64,000 nucleotides of DNA from Carpediemonas membranifera (Eukaryota; Fornicata), in contig JAHDYR010000014.1 of NCBI GenBank assembly GCA_019828565.1, positions 1 through 64,000 of the forward strand, given 5' to 3'. The first letter of the stretch is position 1, and the number at the start of each line of letters is the position of its first letter. Shown here one piece after another: positions 36,356 to 46,324 of the stretch. The position numbers and the translations under genes were made by a program. The notes beneath the pieces are model-generated. The model saw only the letters and a list, made by a program, of their open reading frames with translations, had not been told where the DNA came from and ran no database searches.

Positions 36356-37783
36356 TTATTCAATCTCAACTACCTCGCACTTCTTCTGGTACAGCGTGGC
36401 GTGAGCCGGATCGCCTTCGATGACAATAGCGAAATTATCTGTCAACCCCCACAAGTCTGCATCGGGTGCAAGCATGGTGGTGCCATCAAACAGGTATAAG
36501 ATGGCGGAGATGCCTTGCATGCCGTTGTATCCGTCGTATGACTGGACAACAAGGATGTTCCGCTTCTGCTTCCTCGCCCAGACTCGGATGGCGTTCGAGT
36601 TATAGTAGCCGGAGTCCGGATCTGTCAGGCTACGCTCCGTGACATTCTTCTTAGACCAGTACTTGGCCTTCACTGACTGGCAGAGGCCACGCTGCCACTT
36701 TTCGAAGTCGCCATCAACTCTGCCACCCAACTCAATGGCTTGGAGACAATATGCAACGCAGTTGCCGTCACTCTTGACATGAATCGCGGTACAGCCAGCC
36801 GTGAGAGCCTCCGCGTTGATGCACGTCTGCACCGCGGCCTCAGAGGTGATGCGAGTCTGAGTCTCCGGCTCAGTCTGGATGCAGGCGTCGCATTTGGTCA
36901 CGTCCTCCTCATGTGACTCACCCTTCCTCTCCTCTGTCACCACCTCCTCGTGTGCCTCGCGCTTCTTCTCCTCTGTCACCATCTCCTCCTCGTCTGACTC
37001 CTCTGAGTTGCTATCGACATCAGCGATCTTCTGAGGGATTGTCATGAGGGCCTTGCGCTTCATGTGGATTGTGTCGCTCTTCCCCGTACGGCGGGGGGTA
37101 CTCGTTCGTGCTTGGTGTGTGCCCGACTGGGGTAGGTCGCGGCGAAACGGCGCGGGTGTCGGGCTGGCACCCATGGAGATGTCAGCTGCGTACCCCACGT
37201 CTTGCAGCAGCCTCGTGACGGTCTCCTCCAGCTCGAGTACTCTCTTCTGCGCCTTGTGATGGAGCACTCGTGCCTCCATCGGAAGAGATGGGAGGTCTTT
37301 GTGAATCCAGTCCTTCATTTCGAGCAGCTTGGATACGCGAAGGTATCTGTCGAACTGGACGTCGACGTGGTTGTCCCCAGCAACCGAAGCTGACTCTCGA
37401 GAGGCGCGAATGCGAAGCTCGCCGTGCACCTCCTTCTGGACTCTATGCCACAGGACGTAGTTGCGAGCGTTATTGTCCTCCCACTCCTTGAGCTTCTGGG
37501 CGATCTTTCTCTCGCGCCGGCGCTTGATCGCGCGTTCTCTAATCTCATCGTCGGACTCGTTGTCAAAGTCCACCTCACTCTCACTGTCGCACAACTCAGA
37601 ATCGTCGACGCCGCTCTCTTCACCACTGTCCACGCCACTCTCATCGTCGACGGGTTCTTTCTTAGCGCTCTCGGCCTTGCCCTTGCCCTTGTCCTTCTCC
37701 TCGGCGTCAATGGCCTCAATAATGGCCTTACGCGCCTTGCGCTTCTCCCTGGCTATACACGATATCAGCCTGGTTGTCGTCAA
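36356..37783 (-). CDS. OTU-domain cysteine protease with acidic N-terminal region
   Basis: About 475 codons are open. The C-terminal ~140 residues fit an OTU fold: SDGNC with nucleophile C342, a helix with FEKWQ, NSNAIRVWA, NILVVQSYDG, and a His near the end (AHATLY, H461). OTU proteases remove ubiquitin or related modifiers, and occur in viruses and transposons as well as in cells (family knowledge). Residues 25-310 are acidic, Lys/Glu-rich and probably disordered. No ATG starts this frame; upstream in a second frame a good ATG (about 37839, MALAGPRSSKK) leads to the same place, so a one-base shift near 37745-37760 or a small intron is suspected. Substrate unknown. Confidence 0.6.
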   Translation of the reverse strand: MTTTRLISCIAREKRKARKAIIEAIDAEEKDKGKGKAESAKKEPVDDESGVDSGEESGVDDSELCDSESEVDFDNESDDEIRERAIKRRRERKIAQKLKEWEDNNARNYVLWHRVQKEVHGELRIRASRESASVAGDNHVDVQFDRYLRVSKLLEMKDWIHKDLPSLPMEARVLHHKAQKRVLELEETVTRLLQDVGYAADISMGASPTPAPFRRDLPQSGTHQARTSTPRRTGKSDTIHMKRKALMTIPQKIADVDSNSEESDEEEMVTEEKKREAHEEVVTEERKGESHEEDVTKCDACIQTEPETQTRITSEAAVQTCINAEALTAGCTAIHVKSDGNCVAYCLQAIELGGRVDGDFEKWQRGLCQSVKAKYWSKKNVTERSLTDPDSGYYNSNAIRVWARKQKRNILVVQSYDGYNGMQGISAILYLFDGTTMLAPDADLWGLTDNFAIVIEGDPAHATLYQKKCEVVEIE

Positions 37784-37944
37784 CCCACTTCGCCAGCGCG
37801 CCGAGCTTCTTGGAACTTCTTGGTCCGGCGAGTGCCATAAACTGCTTCTTCAACTTATCCTGGAGCTCTTCCTTCTCGTCCTTCGTGAGGCGGAATTTCG
37901 TGGTGATATGGTTCAGGTTGATTCCTATATAAGCATTGCTATGA

Positions 37945-38109
37945 CTACAAACGCTTCCTGATCACTAGATCGAGCAGTTTCCGTTCATCCAGCAAAACCG
38001 CGCGAAGGACAGCACATTTGGCATGATTGGTGGTTGCCTTGGTGTATGCAGCCAATATCGCATCGTACTGTTCCTTGCTAGCGCTCTCAATCCACTTTAG
38101 CAAGTCCAT
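37945..38109 (-). CDS. Small protein of unknown function (54 aa)
   Basis: ATG at 38109, starts MDLLKWIESASKEQ and ends VIRKRL; strongly helical in appearance. It lies upstream of the OTU gene on the same strand, about 100 bp from the latter's possible start. A 16-bp repeat (GCAAGAGAGCATAAAA) lies 15 nt upstream. No family recognised. Confidence 0.35.
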   Translation of the reverse strand: MDLLKWIESASKEQYDAILAAYTKATTNHAKCAVLRAVLLDERKLLDLVIRKRL

Positions 38110-38312
38110 GTTCGGCACTATCAGCAAGAGAGCATAAAAAAAATGGACATAGAGTGCCAAAAGTAATAAACTGAAACCATCCTCACGGCAACTATGTACC
38201 TAGGCGGCCTCAGTACCTCCAATACCTTCCGTATGTGCTTTTTTTGTCCGTCCCTACTTCGTCCCACGAACCAGAAAAAAAGCGCAAAGAGAGGGCCCTT
38301 TGAATAATTCTA

Positions 38313-38373
38313 TAACGGCAGCAGAGCATAAAACACGGTTCGAAAGGGCTGATTTTATGCTCTCTTGCCGTTA
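38313..38373. repeat. Large imperfect inverted repeat (21-nt arms)
   Basis: Arms 38313-38333 and 38353-38373 pair at 19 of 21 positions around a 19-nt spacer. Part of the arm (GCAAGAGAGCATAAAA) is repeated at 38124-38139. It could be an RNA hairpin, a regulator site or the scar of a smaller mobile element. Confidence 0.6.
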
Positions 38374-39302
38374 GTTCAAGCCGAGGCACGCTTCGGGCGA
38401 GCTCCGGCCAAGGGGTCCAGGAGTCAGCTTTTGGGGGAAGGTCTGTGGTGCTCTAACGTACCTCGGGACGCACTGTGGAGGCCCCTAGAGTACTCGGTCA
38501 TGGCATGTCAGACCAAGGGTCCCTCAAATCTGGCCCCATTCAGGATGCACCCCCTAAATGTTCCGTTGCAAGCGTCTGACGGGCGTTCTCTGGATACCGA
38601 CCAAGATGGAGGTCACATGGATCAACGGACGAGTATTGCGGTATTCTGGCCATGCCTGGTACTCTCAAATCATCTATACTAATCAGTGCTCCATTTATAG
38701 TTCATATCGTATGGTCCTGGTGGACTTATAGTTGTTGATGTTGTTTAGGGATAATTGTTGCTTTAATGATGCTCTGCGCTCGCTTACTGATGTTTCTTAG
38801 TGATATTCATGTGTCTGCATCTTCAAATCCGCCAGTATTCTTTCTATTCTTCAGATCCTCATTTCAGTCTCGTTGCGAGCATAAAGTGCACATTGTGAAA
38901 GGAAAGTGGGTGGTTATCTAATGGATATATGGCAGGACAAGGTACACGAATGCCGTCCTGAGGTTTGGCATGGGATACTGATTTCATACGTCTAAAATGG
39001 GCGGTTGGACCCGAATTTCAGAATTTCGGCATGTCCGAATTCCGAGGCAAGCGGGTAGGGTGTACAAAACCTGGCCTGGGTACCTATTAGAGCGAATAGA
39101 GAATGGCAGCACCATGGATTCGGTTTTCAGAATAATAATTGCATTTGGATCGCCATTTCAGAATTACTTCCAGCACCGGAGATTATCATTAAATCTGGGA
39201 GTGTAACAACACTTTTAAAAATGAAAGGTCCCCATTCACCCACTCAGGCCCTAGATCACGTATCTGAGCTCAGTTTGGGTCAATTCCCAATACTTTAGAG
39301 TT
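38374..39302. other. Gene-free spacer
   Basis: About 930 bp between the hairpin and the 417-codon gene. A 105-codon frame (38365-38682) has no protein-like features. A TAAAGTGCA box (38882-38890, box orientation facing left) is the only recognised signal. Confidence 0.5.
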
Positions 39303-39359
39303 TTGTATGGTCGAAATTCTGAAATAGCAATCCAAACTGAAGCAGCAAAAACTCATCCC

Positions 39360-40556
39360 ATGGAGGCTGTAGCGGCAATAGACGAAGATATCATGAAGCA
39401 TTGGTTGAAGAATGTTCCAACCAAATCGCGTACGAACTACAAAAAGCTTCTGAAAGACGTTTTGGCCAGAATTTGTCAGGAAACCGCCACAGATATCCAG
39501 AAGGGCATCGAGATTGTCCGTAGTGACGAGCTGGTAACCCATTTGCGCCTGTACCTCGCTGAGAAGCCTCTGGGGACGCAGAAGAAGATCGTTTCGGCTG
39601 TTCAGTCTTTCCGGAACTTCGACTTGCCACACCCCGCGAAGCCGTTGTCCTGGAAAGAGGAGAAAGAGGTGTCGCCTGCATCAGTTGAGAGTCTCCCCAG
39701 CCCGTATGGCGCCATTGCCATTCTGCTCAACCAGACGGGCTGGAAGTATTCGTATCTCCAAGGTAATCTCCCCGATGCGATAGACCTTACCTCGTGCCCG
39801 AGCTGGATGGGCTTTGGTACGCTCAAATCGGGATTCCCGCAGGCCAGTGCTGTATCGGAGGCGCTCAAGGTTCAGGGGTTGACGGTTCGCATGCTTCGCT
39901 TTGCGCAGCGGATCGACGTGTCCACCGATAGGATGCAGTCTATCGGCACGCTAGAGCGCCGCGGCAGACCGCAGGAGAAGCCTCAGAAGGTCATTAAGGA
40001 CAAGCGCATCAGCCTGACCGATGAGCAGTTCAGGCACCAGTTGGCGTCCAGTCACTTAACGACCACGCGGCGCCCAACGATCCTCGATCTCAACCCGGAG
40101 ATCCGAAGCTCTGCCGACCTGGTGCCGCCGACGCTCGATAACTGGCTTTACAACAGGCTCAAGGCCAGAATGATCGAGCTTCACGATACTAAGACGAAAG
40201 AGAGGCAGAGCGAGGCTGACAAGGAGGCGGAGTTCGGCTCGCCGACTCGCGAGACAGAGATGCCAGAGGGCGAGAGAGAGGGCGATACTGACGAGGAGGC
40301 GGTGTCCGACGAGCCAGCTTACCAGGCAGAGTGGATGCACTACGAGGTGCCAGCTCGCGAGGAGAGCGAGGAGGGCGCCTTTGGTGAGGAGGTGGACTTA
40401 TGCAAGAGTGCCGATGAGGAACCAAAGATCGACCACGACGAGCATGGCGGGGAGGTGGCGGGCAGAGATGGTGATGGGGAGATTCAAGAGAACGTGACTG
40501 ATGAGGAGCGCTCAGAGAGCGATACTGCCGACAGTATCGTCTTTTCCTTCATCTGA
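39360..40556 (+). CDS. Protein of unknown function with acidic C-terminus
   Basis: 398 residues from ATG 39360 (the frame is open a little further upstream but without an earlier ATG). Residues ~10-90 (HWLKNVPTKSRTNYKKLLKD...) look helical and weakly like the core-binding domain of tyrosine recombinases. However, no R...HxxR...Y catalytic set follows, so I do not call it a recombinase. The middle contains several Trp and Pro-rich turns. The last ~120 residues are strongly acidic (Glu/Asp repeats) and probably disordered. It could be a DNA-binding accessory or regulatory protein of the element; that is a guess. Confidence 0.5.
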   Translation: MEAVAAIDEDIMKHWLKNVPTKSRTNYKKLLKDVLARICQETATDIQKGIEIVRSDELVTHLRLYLAEKPLGTQKKIVSAVQSFRNFDLPHPAKPLSWKEEKEVSPASVESLPSPYGAIAILLNQTGWKYSYLQGNLPDAIDLTSCPSWMGFGTLKSGFPQASAVSEALKVQGLTVRMLRFAQRIDVSTDRMQSIGTLERRGRPQEKPQKVIKDKRISLTDEQFRHQLASSHLTTTRRPTILDLNPEIRSSADLVPPTLDNWLYNRLKARMIELHDTKTKERQSEADKEAEFGSPTRETEMPEGEREGDTDEEAVSDEPAYQAEWMHYEVPAREESEEGAFGEEVDLCKSADEEPKIDHDEHGGEVAGRDGDGEIQENVTDEERSESDTADSIVFSFI

Positions 40557-40683
40557 CATTGTAAAGAGGAAGAGTTTATGATTGGAGCATAGCTGATGTC
40601 CATAAACACCATTCATAAGCCAGTCCTGTCTTGTTTTCCACTGCTACTTCTCTCGTTGCGACGCACAGCTAGCTGTCGCGAAA

Positions 40684-40693
40684 TGCACTTTAA
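40684..40693 (+). promoter_or_regulatory. TGCACTTTAA box upstream of the kinase gene
   Basis: One mismatch to the TGCACTTTAG box, 27 nt before ATG 40721 and in the same orientation relative to the gene as the other boxes. Confidence 0.5.
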
Positions 40694-40720
40694 GACCGAA
40701 TTTCACACAGCTACCTGTGC

Positions 40721-42016
40721 ATGGTGTTTGAGCTAGATAGCGACAAGCTGGAGCGACTGACTTCCTTACCTGGTAATAGTAGACAATATCTGCACGACTT
40801 TGAACCTGAAAAGCTGCAGGTTGTGATCAAAGTTGATGAGCATTATGGTATGGAGGTTCCCACCCTGCTAGCGCTCAAGGACAGTCCGCATGTCCTCCCT
40901 GTCGTCGATACAGGTTTTGTCGACCGTGATCCAGCCTTCATGGCTCCTTTGGTCAACTGTACCCCCTTCGCTGGCATCTGCAAGGCTCACTCCAGCGTGC
41001 AGTTCCGCTATGTTTCGCATCTGCTGCAGGCAGTATGCTACATGCATGACCACGGGGTTGTCCATTGCGATATTAAGTCAGACAACTTCCTCTTCAGCAA
41101 GAGTCAGAAGGGATACCTCATTGATTTTGGGTCTGCAATGAGGAAGCCGGCTAATGGCGACGACAGGTGGGCCATACAACTGAGATTCGCATCCGAGTAT
41201 CGCGGCACCCATGGATATTTGCCCCCAGAGCTTTTCTACGAGTACCTTGTCTCGCGCTCAGTGATTCCTGCTGCACGCGACACCTCCAAGCTCGCGCGCA
41301 TGACGGCAGGGGCTCTTTCCGTCACTTCTTATGTCGTGACACCTGCATCGGACATTTACTCTTGCGGTATTGTCATTATGATGCTCGTTAACGGTCTCTC
41401 TAAGTCCCCCTTTGCCGCGAAGGTGACTGACATGGGTGCAAACATGGCGCAGATCGACAACAAGAAGAAGAAGAAGATGCTGAAGCTTGGTAGCTTGCTG
41501 AACTGGTGCCAATTCTATGGTGGGCAGTTGCAGTTGTCACCTCAGGCACAGACACATTTCAAAGATTGCCTCGAGTGTGTCAACGTGAACTCTGAGCTCC
41601 CGATTCGCGGCACCACGCCACCTACTTGTCTCAGCCTGTACGACCTGGCAATGCAGATGCTCCACTTCGACCCAACGAAGCGTCCCACTGCTGCCGAATG
41701 TCTTGACAAGCTCAAGGTCATCATGCGCGTGCATGAATGCGTCGCCAAGCCGAGTCCGCTTCTGTTAGATGATACAGAAGAGGTCACCCTGTCTGCAGCT
41801 CAGCGAAAGAGACTGACCGACTGCTGTCAGCGAGGGTTTGAGGGTCAAGTCTTCTATCGGCGCTGCATAGTGTGTGGTAGAGACCTTCATGGACGCGAGA
41901 ACGTCAGCTGTGACACATGCCACAAGGGATACAGGCAGGTGAGCACCAATAAGTGCGCAAAAGGTGTGCGCGGAAGACTGCACAGGCAGTTTATTGCGAT
42001 GATTGAGCGGACGTAA
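40721..42016 (+). CDS. Serine/threonine protein kinase with C-terminal zinc motif
   Basis: 431 residues from ATG 40721. Kinase signatures in order: VVIK (K37), an alpha-C Glu region, HCDIKSDN (catalytic loop, D117, N122), DFG (135-137), GTHGYLPPE (P+1 loop/APE equivalent), DIYSCG (D211) and a late KRPTAAECL. The Arg of HRD is Cys, so activation-loop phosphorylation may not be needed. The glycine-rich loop is not clear. It resembles Cdc7/Haspin-like divergent kinases in the catalytic loop, but I cannot place it. Residues ~383-405 hold C-x2-C...C-x2-C (CIVCGRDL...CDTC), a zinc ribbon fused to the kinase. All core catalytic residues are present, so activity is likely; its target is unknown. Confidence 0.85.
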   Translation: MVFELDSDKLERLTSLPGNSRQYLHDFEPEKLQVVIKVDEHYGMEVPTLLALKDSPHVLPVVDTGFVDRDPAFMAPLVNCTPFAGICKAHSSVQFRYVSHLLQAVCYMHDHGVVHCDIKSDNFLFSKSQKGYLIDFGSAMRKPANGDDRWAIQLRFASEYRGTHGYLPPELFYEYLVSRSVIPAARDTSKLARMTAGALSVTSYVVTPASDIYSCGIVIMMLVNGLSKSPFAAKVTDMGANMAQIDNKKKKKMLKLGSLLNWCQFYGGQLQLSPQAQTHFKDCLECVNVNSELPIRGTTPPTCLSLYDLAMQMLHFDPTKRPTAAECLDKLKVIMRVHECVAKPSPLLLDDTEEVTLSAAQRKRLTDCCQRGFEGQVFYRRCIVCGRDLHGRENVSCDTCHKGYRQVSTNKCAKGVRGRLHRQFIAMIERT

Positions 42017-42442
42017 AGAGATTGATACTTTCTGTGATGCAGGAATGAGATCAATGCTGCTGACAGGTCTCGAGATGGCAGAGGTGCTGGAGAAGAGAGA
42101 GCAGAAAAGGCATCAGAAGTAAATGAACGAAGTAAATAAGTCGTGGGAATGACTCAAACACTGACTAAGCCATCGACTTGGCGCAGCTGACCACAAATTG
42201 TTCTGATTTCATTTAGTGTGCACTTTAGGGGATAGTTTCATTGCAACGCCAAAATGGCGAGTTCAGGTTGTAGCAATGATCTGATGCGCGGAATGTACTA
42301 GAAAACATTGCAATTACAACGCAAAGCAGCGAAAAGCGGAGAAATCAACATCAATAACAACATCAACACCAAAAGAACAGTATCCCAAAGAATTGTGGGA
42401 GTTGCTGCGCCAAAGAGCAATAAATGACCACAAAGCATTCGC

Positions 42443-42895
42443 TTATGCACAATTAGCTGCCAGAAAGAACACTACACCGTTACTTTGGATCATTCCAGTT
42501 CGCCGGAGATGACGCAGGTCCAGAACGCTGCCTTGGAGGGCTGGTGAAGCGGTAGTGTAGCGCTTACTCGCCAAGCGGGCGATGGTCTCGACGGGACGGT
42601 TGACGGTCTCAAGGTGGCCCTGCTCTTCGACGTACCAGGCGGACATGCCGATGACGGAGCGGCGCTGACCCTGGCGGACGTTATCTTCGCCCTGGGTGAA
42701 GCTGTTCTTGCCGCAGTACACGTCGATACCGATGGTGAGGCAGGGCTGTAGCATGGAGGCCGAGAAACCATAAACTGCACGGATCCACAAACGTGGATTG
42801 GCCTGAACGACAGCGCTGATGCCCAGACAGGCATATATACATTCATTTATTCCTGTCTCGCTCTCTTGCCTGTCGGATCGCGACGCTTGACCCAC
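42443..42895 (-). pseudogene. Piwi-like fragment, copy 4
   Basis: Same frame in cassette copy 4, adjacent to a frameshifted HEPN-like gene and the complete 414-aa gene. Confidence 0.5.
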
Positions 42896-43853
42896 TCAAA
42901 TGCCTCATCTGTGAGATAGACAGAGACGTCGCGAGTATTCCCAATCTTAACCTTCCGAATCAACGTTCGGCAAGGATCTTTGGGTGTCGTCGTTGAGGTA
43001 CGACGGCAAGCCCACTCTGAGGTCTCGCATGAGCCCCCGCACACGATGCAACGTCCTGACAGGACAAGCGGGGGTCATGCGTTCTGGCCATAGCTAGCTG
43101 GTCCACCTGGCTAGCAGTCAGTGTGCGCGACATGAGCGTACCGCGCGTCTTGCCCGTGTCTTCGGGCCTGGGCCTCGGCTCATCCAGGTCTCCGACGTCC
43201 GAAGTCGTCATCGTTGCCTGCTCCAAAGTGGTGGGCACCGGCTGAGACCTGACACCTGGCAGCCTGAGCATGGTCTTACGGCCGCCGCTACGCAGCCTCT
43301 CAATCTCATCCTCAAGAATGCTGACCTTCTTCGTCAGAGCATGATGTTCACTTGTCGCAACGAGCGACACTGGCGACTTAAGCAGCGCGATGAACGCCCT
43401 GACGTTATCGTGCAATGGAACTGAGAAGGCCTGGGCCAAGCTCTCGACCAGCTCCAGGACCTTGGGCAGGGTGTCGGGCTCAAGCTCATTGTGAGCTGCG
43501 CGGTTCCGGTACTCAACGAGATCACGAATGATCTTGGCATGGGCTTTGTTGTACGCCGCTCGATTGGACATCTCACGAAGGATTCTTGATGAATCCACGT
43601 CCTGTTCGAGCTCTTTGCCGAGGAGGTCCTTCTCGGTGCTATTGGGCTTGCACCCGGGGTTAAATTCAGGCGAGGCCAAGATCTTCCGCATCCAAGGGAC
43701 CATCATGGCGAGCAGCTGAAGAACTCGCGCATTATCGCCAAGGATGCGGAGCTGCTCATCGTTCCATGGTGAAATGAACAGGTGATGATCTTGTCGAGCG
43801 GATGATTGCCCTTTGAGAGGTGCTTGGCGATGCTTAGCGCGATATCGGTTCAT
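42847..43853 (-). pseudogene. HEPN-like gene, frameshifted copy (cassette 4)
   Basis: ATG at 43853 and RNxxxH region intact. One G is missing in the run near 43069-43074 (five G; six in copies 1 and 2), which changes the frame just before the Cys motif. The C-terminal part continues in another frame at 42847-43044. It could be a sequencing error in a homopolymer. Confidence 0.6.
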
Positions 43854-44259
43854 CCACAGTTGTGGATGACGAGCAATTTAAGGTAGAAGCCCCATCAGTC
43901 AATAACCCCGTCCTATCGTGCAATAGAACACAGTTAACACTTATTTCCATGCGCAGCAACACAGCATGTGGCGGAGAGGCGCCCGGTATGGACGACACCA
44001 GGTGATCCACAAACGTGGATTGGCCAATTACGTCTGCTTTCCTCAGTAAAAGTACACTCCAATCCCAAACTGGGTACGTACGTTATCACGCAAGCCCCAC
44101 AGACCCTTGGGTGTCCCGGGGATGTGGGCGTGTGATCCAGAGGTATTGTCTAATCTTCGACTATTGGGTCTGGGGACCGGAGCCTGGAGAGACCGTCACA
44201 GCAGGATAATATGACGCAGGCGGGTCAGCGTGCCGTTCTCAACGGTTGTGCAAAGAAAT

Positions 44260-45474
44260 ATGCTCACCATTTCGTTCGTGCATTTTATGCAAGCAATGGG
44301 ATCAACAGAACTTCACATCCAGCAGCTTATCGCTGCTGTTGAGGTATGTCGTGGACCGAATATATCGGATAGAGGTGAGAGACAGGCCAGGAAGCTATCT
44401 CGTGTCATCTCTGGTGAGTTTGACAATGCTTTCGTTAGATACTTGCGGGAACTGTACAAGGATGATGAATATGTCCTTCAGGAACTCGATGCCATCGAAG
44501 GTATCATTTACCAGTCCAATATCCCTCAATCTCCTCTTGTCGCTGAACTGCAGGCCGATCCAGACTCGAAGCCGACAGCAAGGCAGCGTAGGGCCGCACA
44601 CAGGGCCCAAATCAAGTCAACTCCGCCGGTTGTGAAGACACGGTTGAAGGCCGCCAAGGAGAGGAGACTGCTCAGCGACCCCAAGCCGACGAACCTCACG
44701 TCGACCGAGGCAACTGGCCTGACCAAATGGGTCGAGAGTCTCGAAACGCACGGAGATGACACTCTCGTGGCGAGCGATTTCGCAGGGATCAACGGTTTCG
44801 GTGCCAGCCGTGCACAGCTCGAGGGGCTCGAGATCTCGTTCGGGAGCGGGAACGTCCGGGTCATGCGAAGCTGGATCGCTTATCAGCTTTGCCTTTATGA
44901 CTGGATAAGTAAGGTTGTCGAGTTTGGGCGAGACGAAGTCCCAGTCGATGCGTTGCGCACGGCAGCAATCCATCAACGCCAGTTGTTCACCGATGCGAAC
45001 AAGGTTGATGCCAATGCCACCCGCATTCAGATTGTTAAGACTCCATTCTATAACGCAGTGATGCAGCGGGTAATTGGCATGGGTGAATCGGAGTCAATGA
45101 TGAGACACTACCACAACATTATCGGAGTGATCCTACTTCACTACGAGGATTTCCCCATCCTGATACAGCGCCAGCTGATCCCAAGCGACACTGATGCAGT
45201 TAAGGGCTTAAGTTCGCTCATTATCCACTGTCATCTGTGCACGACCTATAATCTCGTCAAGGACATTCGCCCGGAGATTGAGAGTGCCTTGGATGGCAAG
45301 GTGCCACGCGCAGTGATGCCCTTTGCCAGGAAGGCGTTTGGCCTCACCGCAAACTACCACGTGGAACAGCTCTCAGATGAGCCGATTACACCGGAGGTCG
45401 AGCCCGCAAAGAAAGGAAAAAAAGCAGAAGTACTCCCTCAATGTCCGTGCTGTTGCCAAGACAAGCGGGTGTGA
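44260..45474 (+). CDS. Complete 404-414-aa protein of unknown function (cassette 4)
   Basis: From ATG 44260 the protein has 404 residues (10 more if a GTG at 44230 were used). Residues 1-110 are helical and are the part kept in the truncated cassettes. A basic linker (QRRAAHRAQIK) follows, then a mostly helical C-terminal region, ending with a Lys-rich stretch and CPCCC. No family recognised. Another short frame starts at ATG 44211 but stops after 43 codons. It is divergent from the HEPN-like gene, with the ATCCAC/GTGGAT palindrome between them, so the two may be co-regulated. Confidence 0.6.
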   Translation: MLTISFVHFMQAMGSTELHIQQLIAAVEVCRGPNISDRGERQARKLSRVISGEFDNAFVRYLRELYKDDEYVLQELDAIEGIIYQSNIPQSPLVAELQADPDSKPTARQRRAAHRAQIKSTPPVVKTRLKAAKERRLLSDPKPTNLTSTEATGLTKWVESLETHGDDTLVASDFAGINGFGASRAQLEGLEISFGSGNVRVMRSWIAYQLCLYDWISKVVEFGRDEVPVDALRTAAIHQRQLFTDANKVDANATRIQIVKTPFYNAVMQRVIGMGESESMMRHYHNIIGVILLHYEDFPILIQRQLIPSDTDAVKGLSSLIIHCHLCTTYNLVKDIRPEIESALDGKVPRAVMPFARKAFGLTANYHVEQLSDEPITPEVEPAKKGKKAEVLPQCPCCCQDKRV

Positions 45475-45607
45475 CCCCTCGGAGATTGAGGAGGCCAAAA
45501 GGGCGAGAACGAAGTAAAAGTTTGATTGACACGAAAATGCACGTATCCCGAACCACGAAGATGTAGTATGGTGACCTTTTAACGCACAGAGTAGACTGAA
45601 ACTTCCC

Positions 45608-46309
45608 ACTTGGCGCAGCTGACCACAAATTGTTCTGATTTCATTTAGTGTGCACTTTAGGGGATAGTTTCATTGCAACGCCAAAATGGCGAGTTCAGGT
45701 TGTAGCAATGATCTGATGCGCGGAATGTACTAGAAAACATTGCAATTACAACGCAAAGCAGCGAAAAGCGGAGAAATCAACATCAATAACAACATCAACA
45801 CCAAAAGAACAGTATCCCAAAGAATTGTGGGAGTTGCTGCGCCAAAGAGCAATAAATGACCACAAAGCATTCGCTTATGCACAATTAGCTGCCAGAAAGA
45901 ACACTACACCGTTACTTTGGATCATTCCAGTTCGCCGGAGATGACGCAGGTCCAGAACGCTGCCTTGGAGGGCTGGTGAAGCGGTAGTGTAGCGCTTACT
46001 CGCCAAGCGGGCGATGGTCTCGACGGGACGGTTGACGGTCTCAAGGTGGCCCTGCTCTTCGACGTACCAGGCGGACATGCCGATGACGGAGCGGCGCTGA
46101 CCCTGGCGGACGTTATATTCGCCCTGGGTGAAGCTGTTCTTGCCGCAGTACACGTCGATACCGATGGTGAGGCAGGGCTGTAGCATGGAGGCCGAGAAAC
46201 CATAAACTGCACGGATCCACAAACGTGGATTGGCCTGAACGACAGCGCTGATGCCCAGACAGGCATATATACATTCATTTATTCCTGTCTCGCTCTCTTG
46301 CCTGTCGGA
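45608..46309. repeat. Cassette copy 5, partial (702 bp)
   Basis: Contains the start of the cassette including the box and the Piwi-like fragment. Homology ends after CCTGTCGGA at 46309, just before the end of the SET gene. Confidence 0.9.
45875..46222 (-). pseudogene. Piwi-like fragment, copy 5
   Basis: Same conserved region in cassette copy 5, with a D to Y change (GEDNV to GEYNV; GAA to TAA-type context near 46115). It lies just downstream of the SET gene stop, in the same direction. Confidence 0.48.
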
Positions 46310-46324
46310 GACCAGCGGATTTAC

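Larger units (their letters stand above)
42176..45607. repeat. Cassette copy 4, the long version (3432 bp)
   Basis: Same cassette but with the complete 414-aa gene. It begins with ACTTGGCGCAGCTGACCAC, which also begins copy 5. Homology to units 1 and 2 covers 42196-44619. This is probably the ancestral arrangement from which the shortened 2463-bp units arose. Confidence 0.9.

Noticed and set aside
37044-37961. Plus-strand Ser-rich frames opposite the OTU gene
   Set aside because: Antisense shadows of its acidic Lys/Glu/Asp-rich region.
38313-38373. tRNA gene (spacer contains GGTTCGAA, like a T-loop)
   Set aside because: No acceptor, D or anticodon stem can be formed; the arms make one long hairpin.
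39360-40556. Tyrosine recombinase encoded by the 21-kb element
   Set aside because: Only a weak N-terminal resemblance; the R...HxxR...Y catalytic residues are absent.
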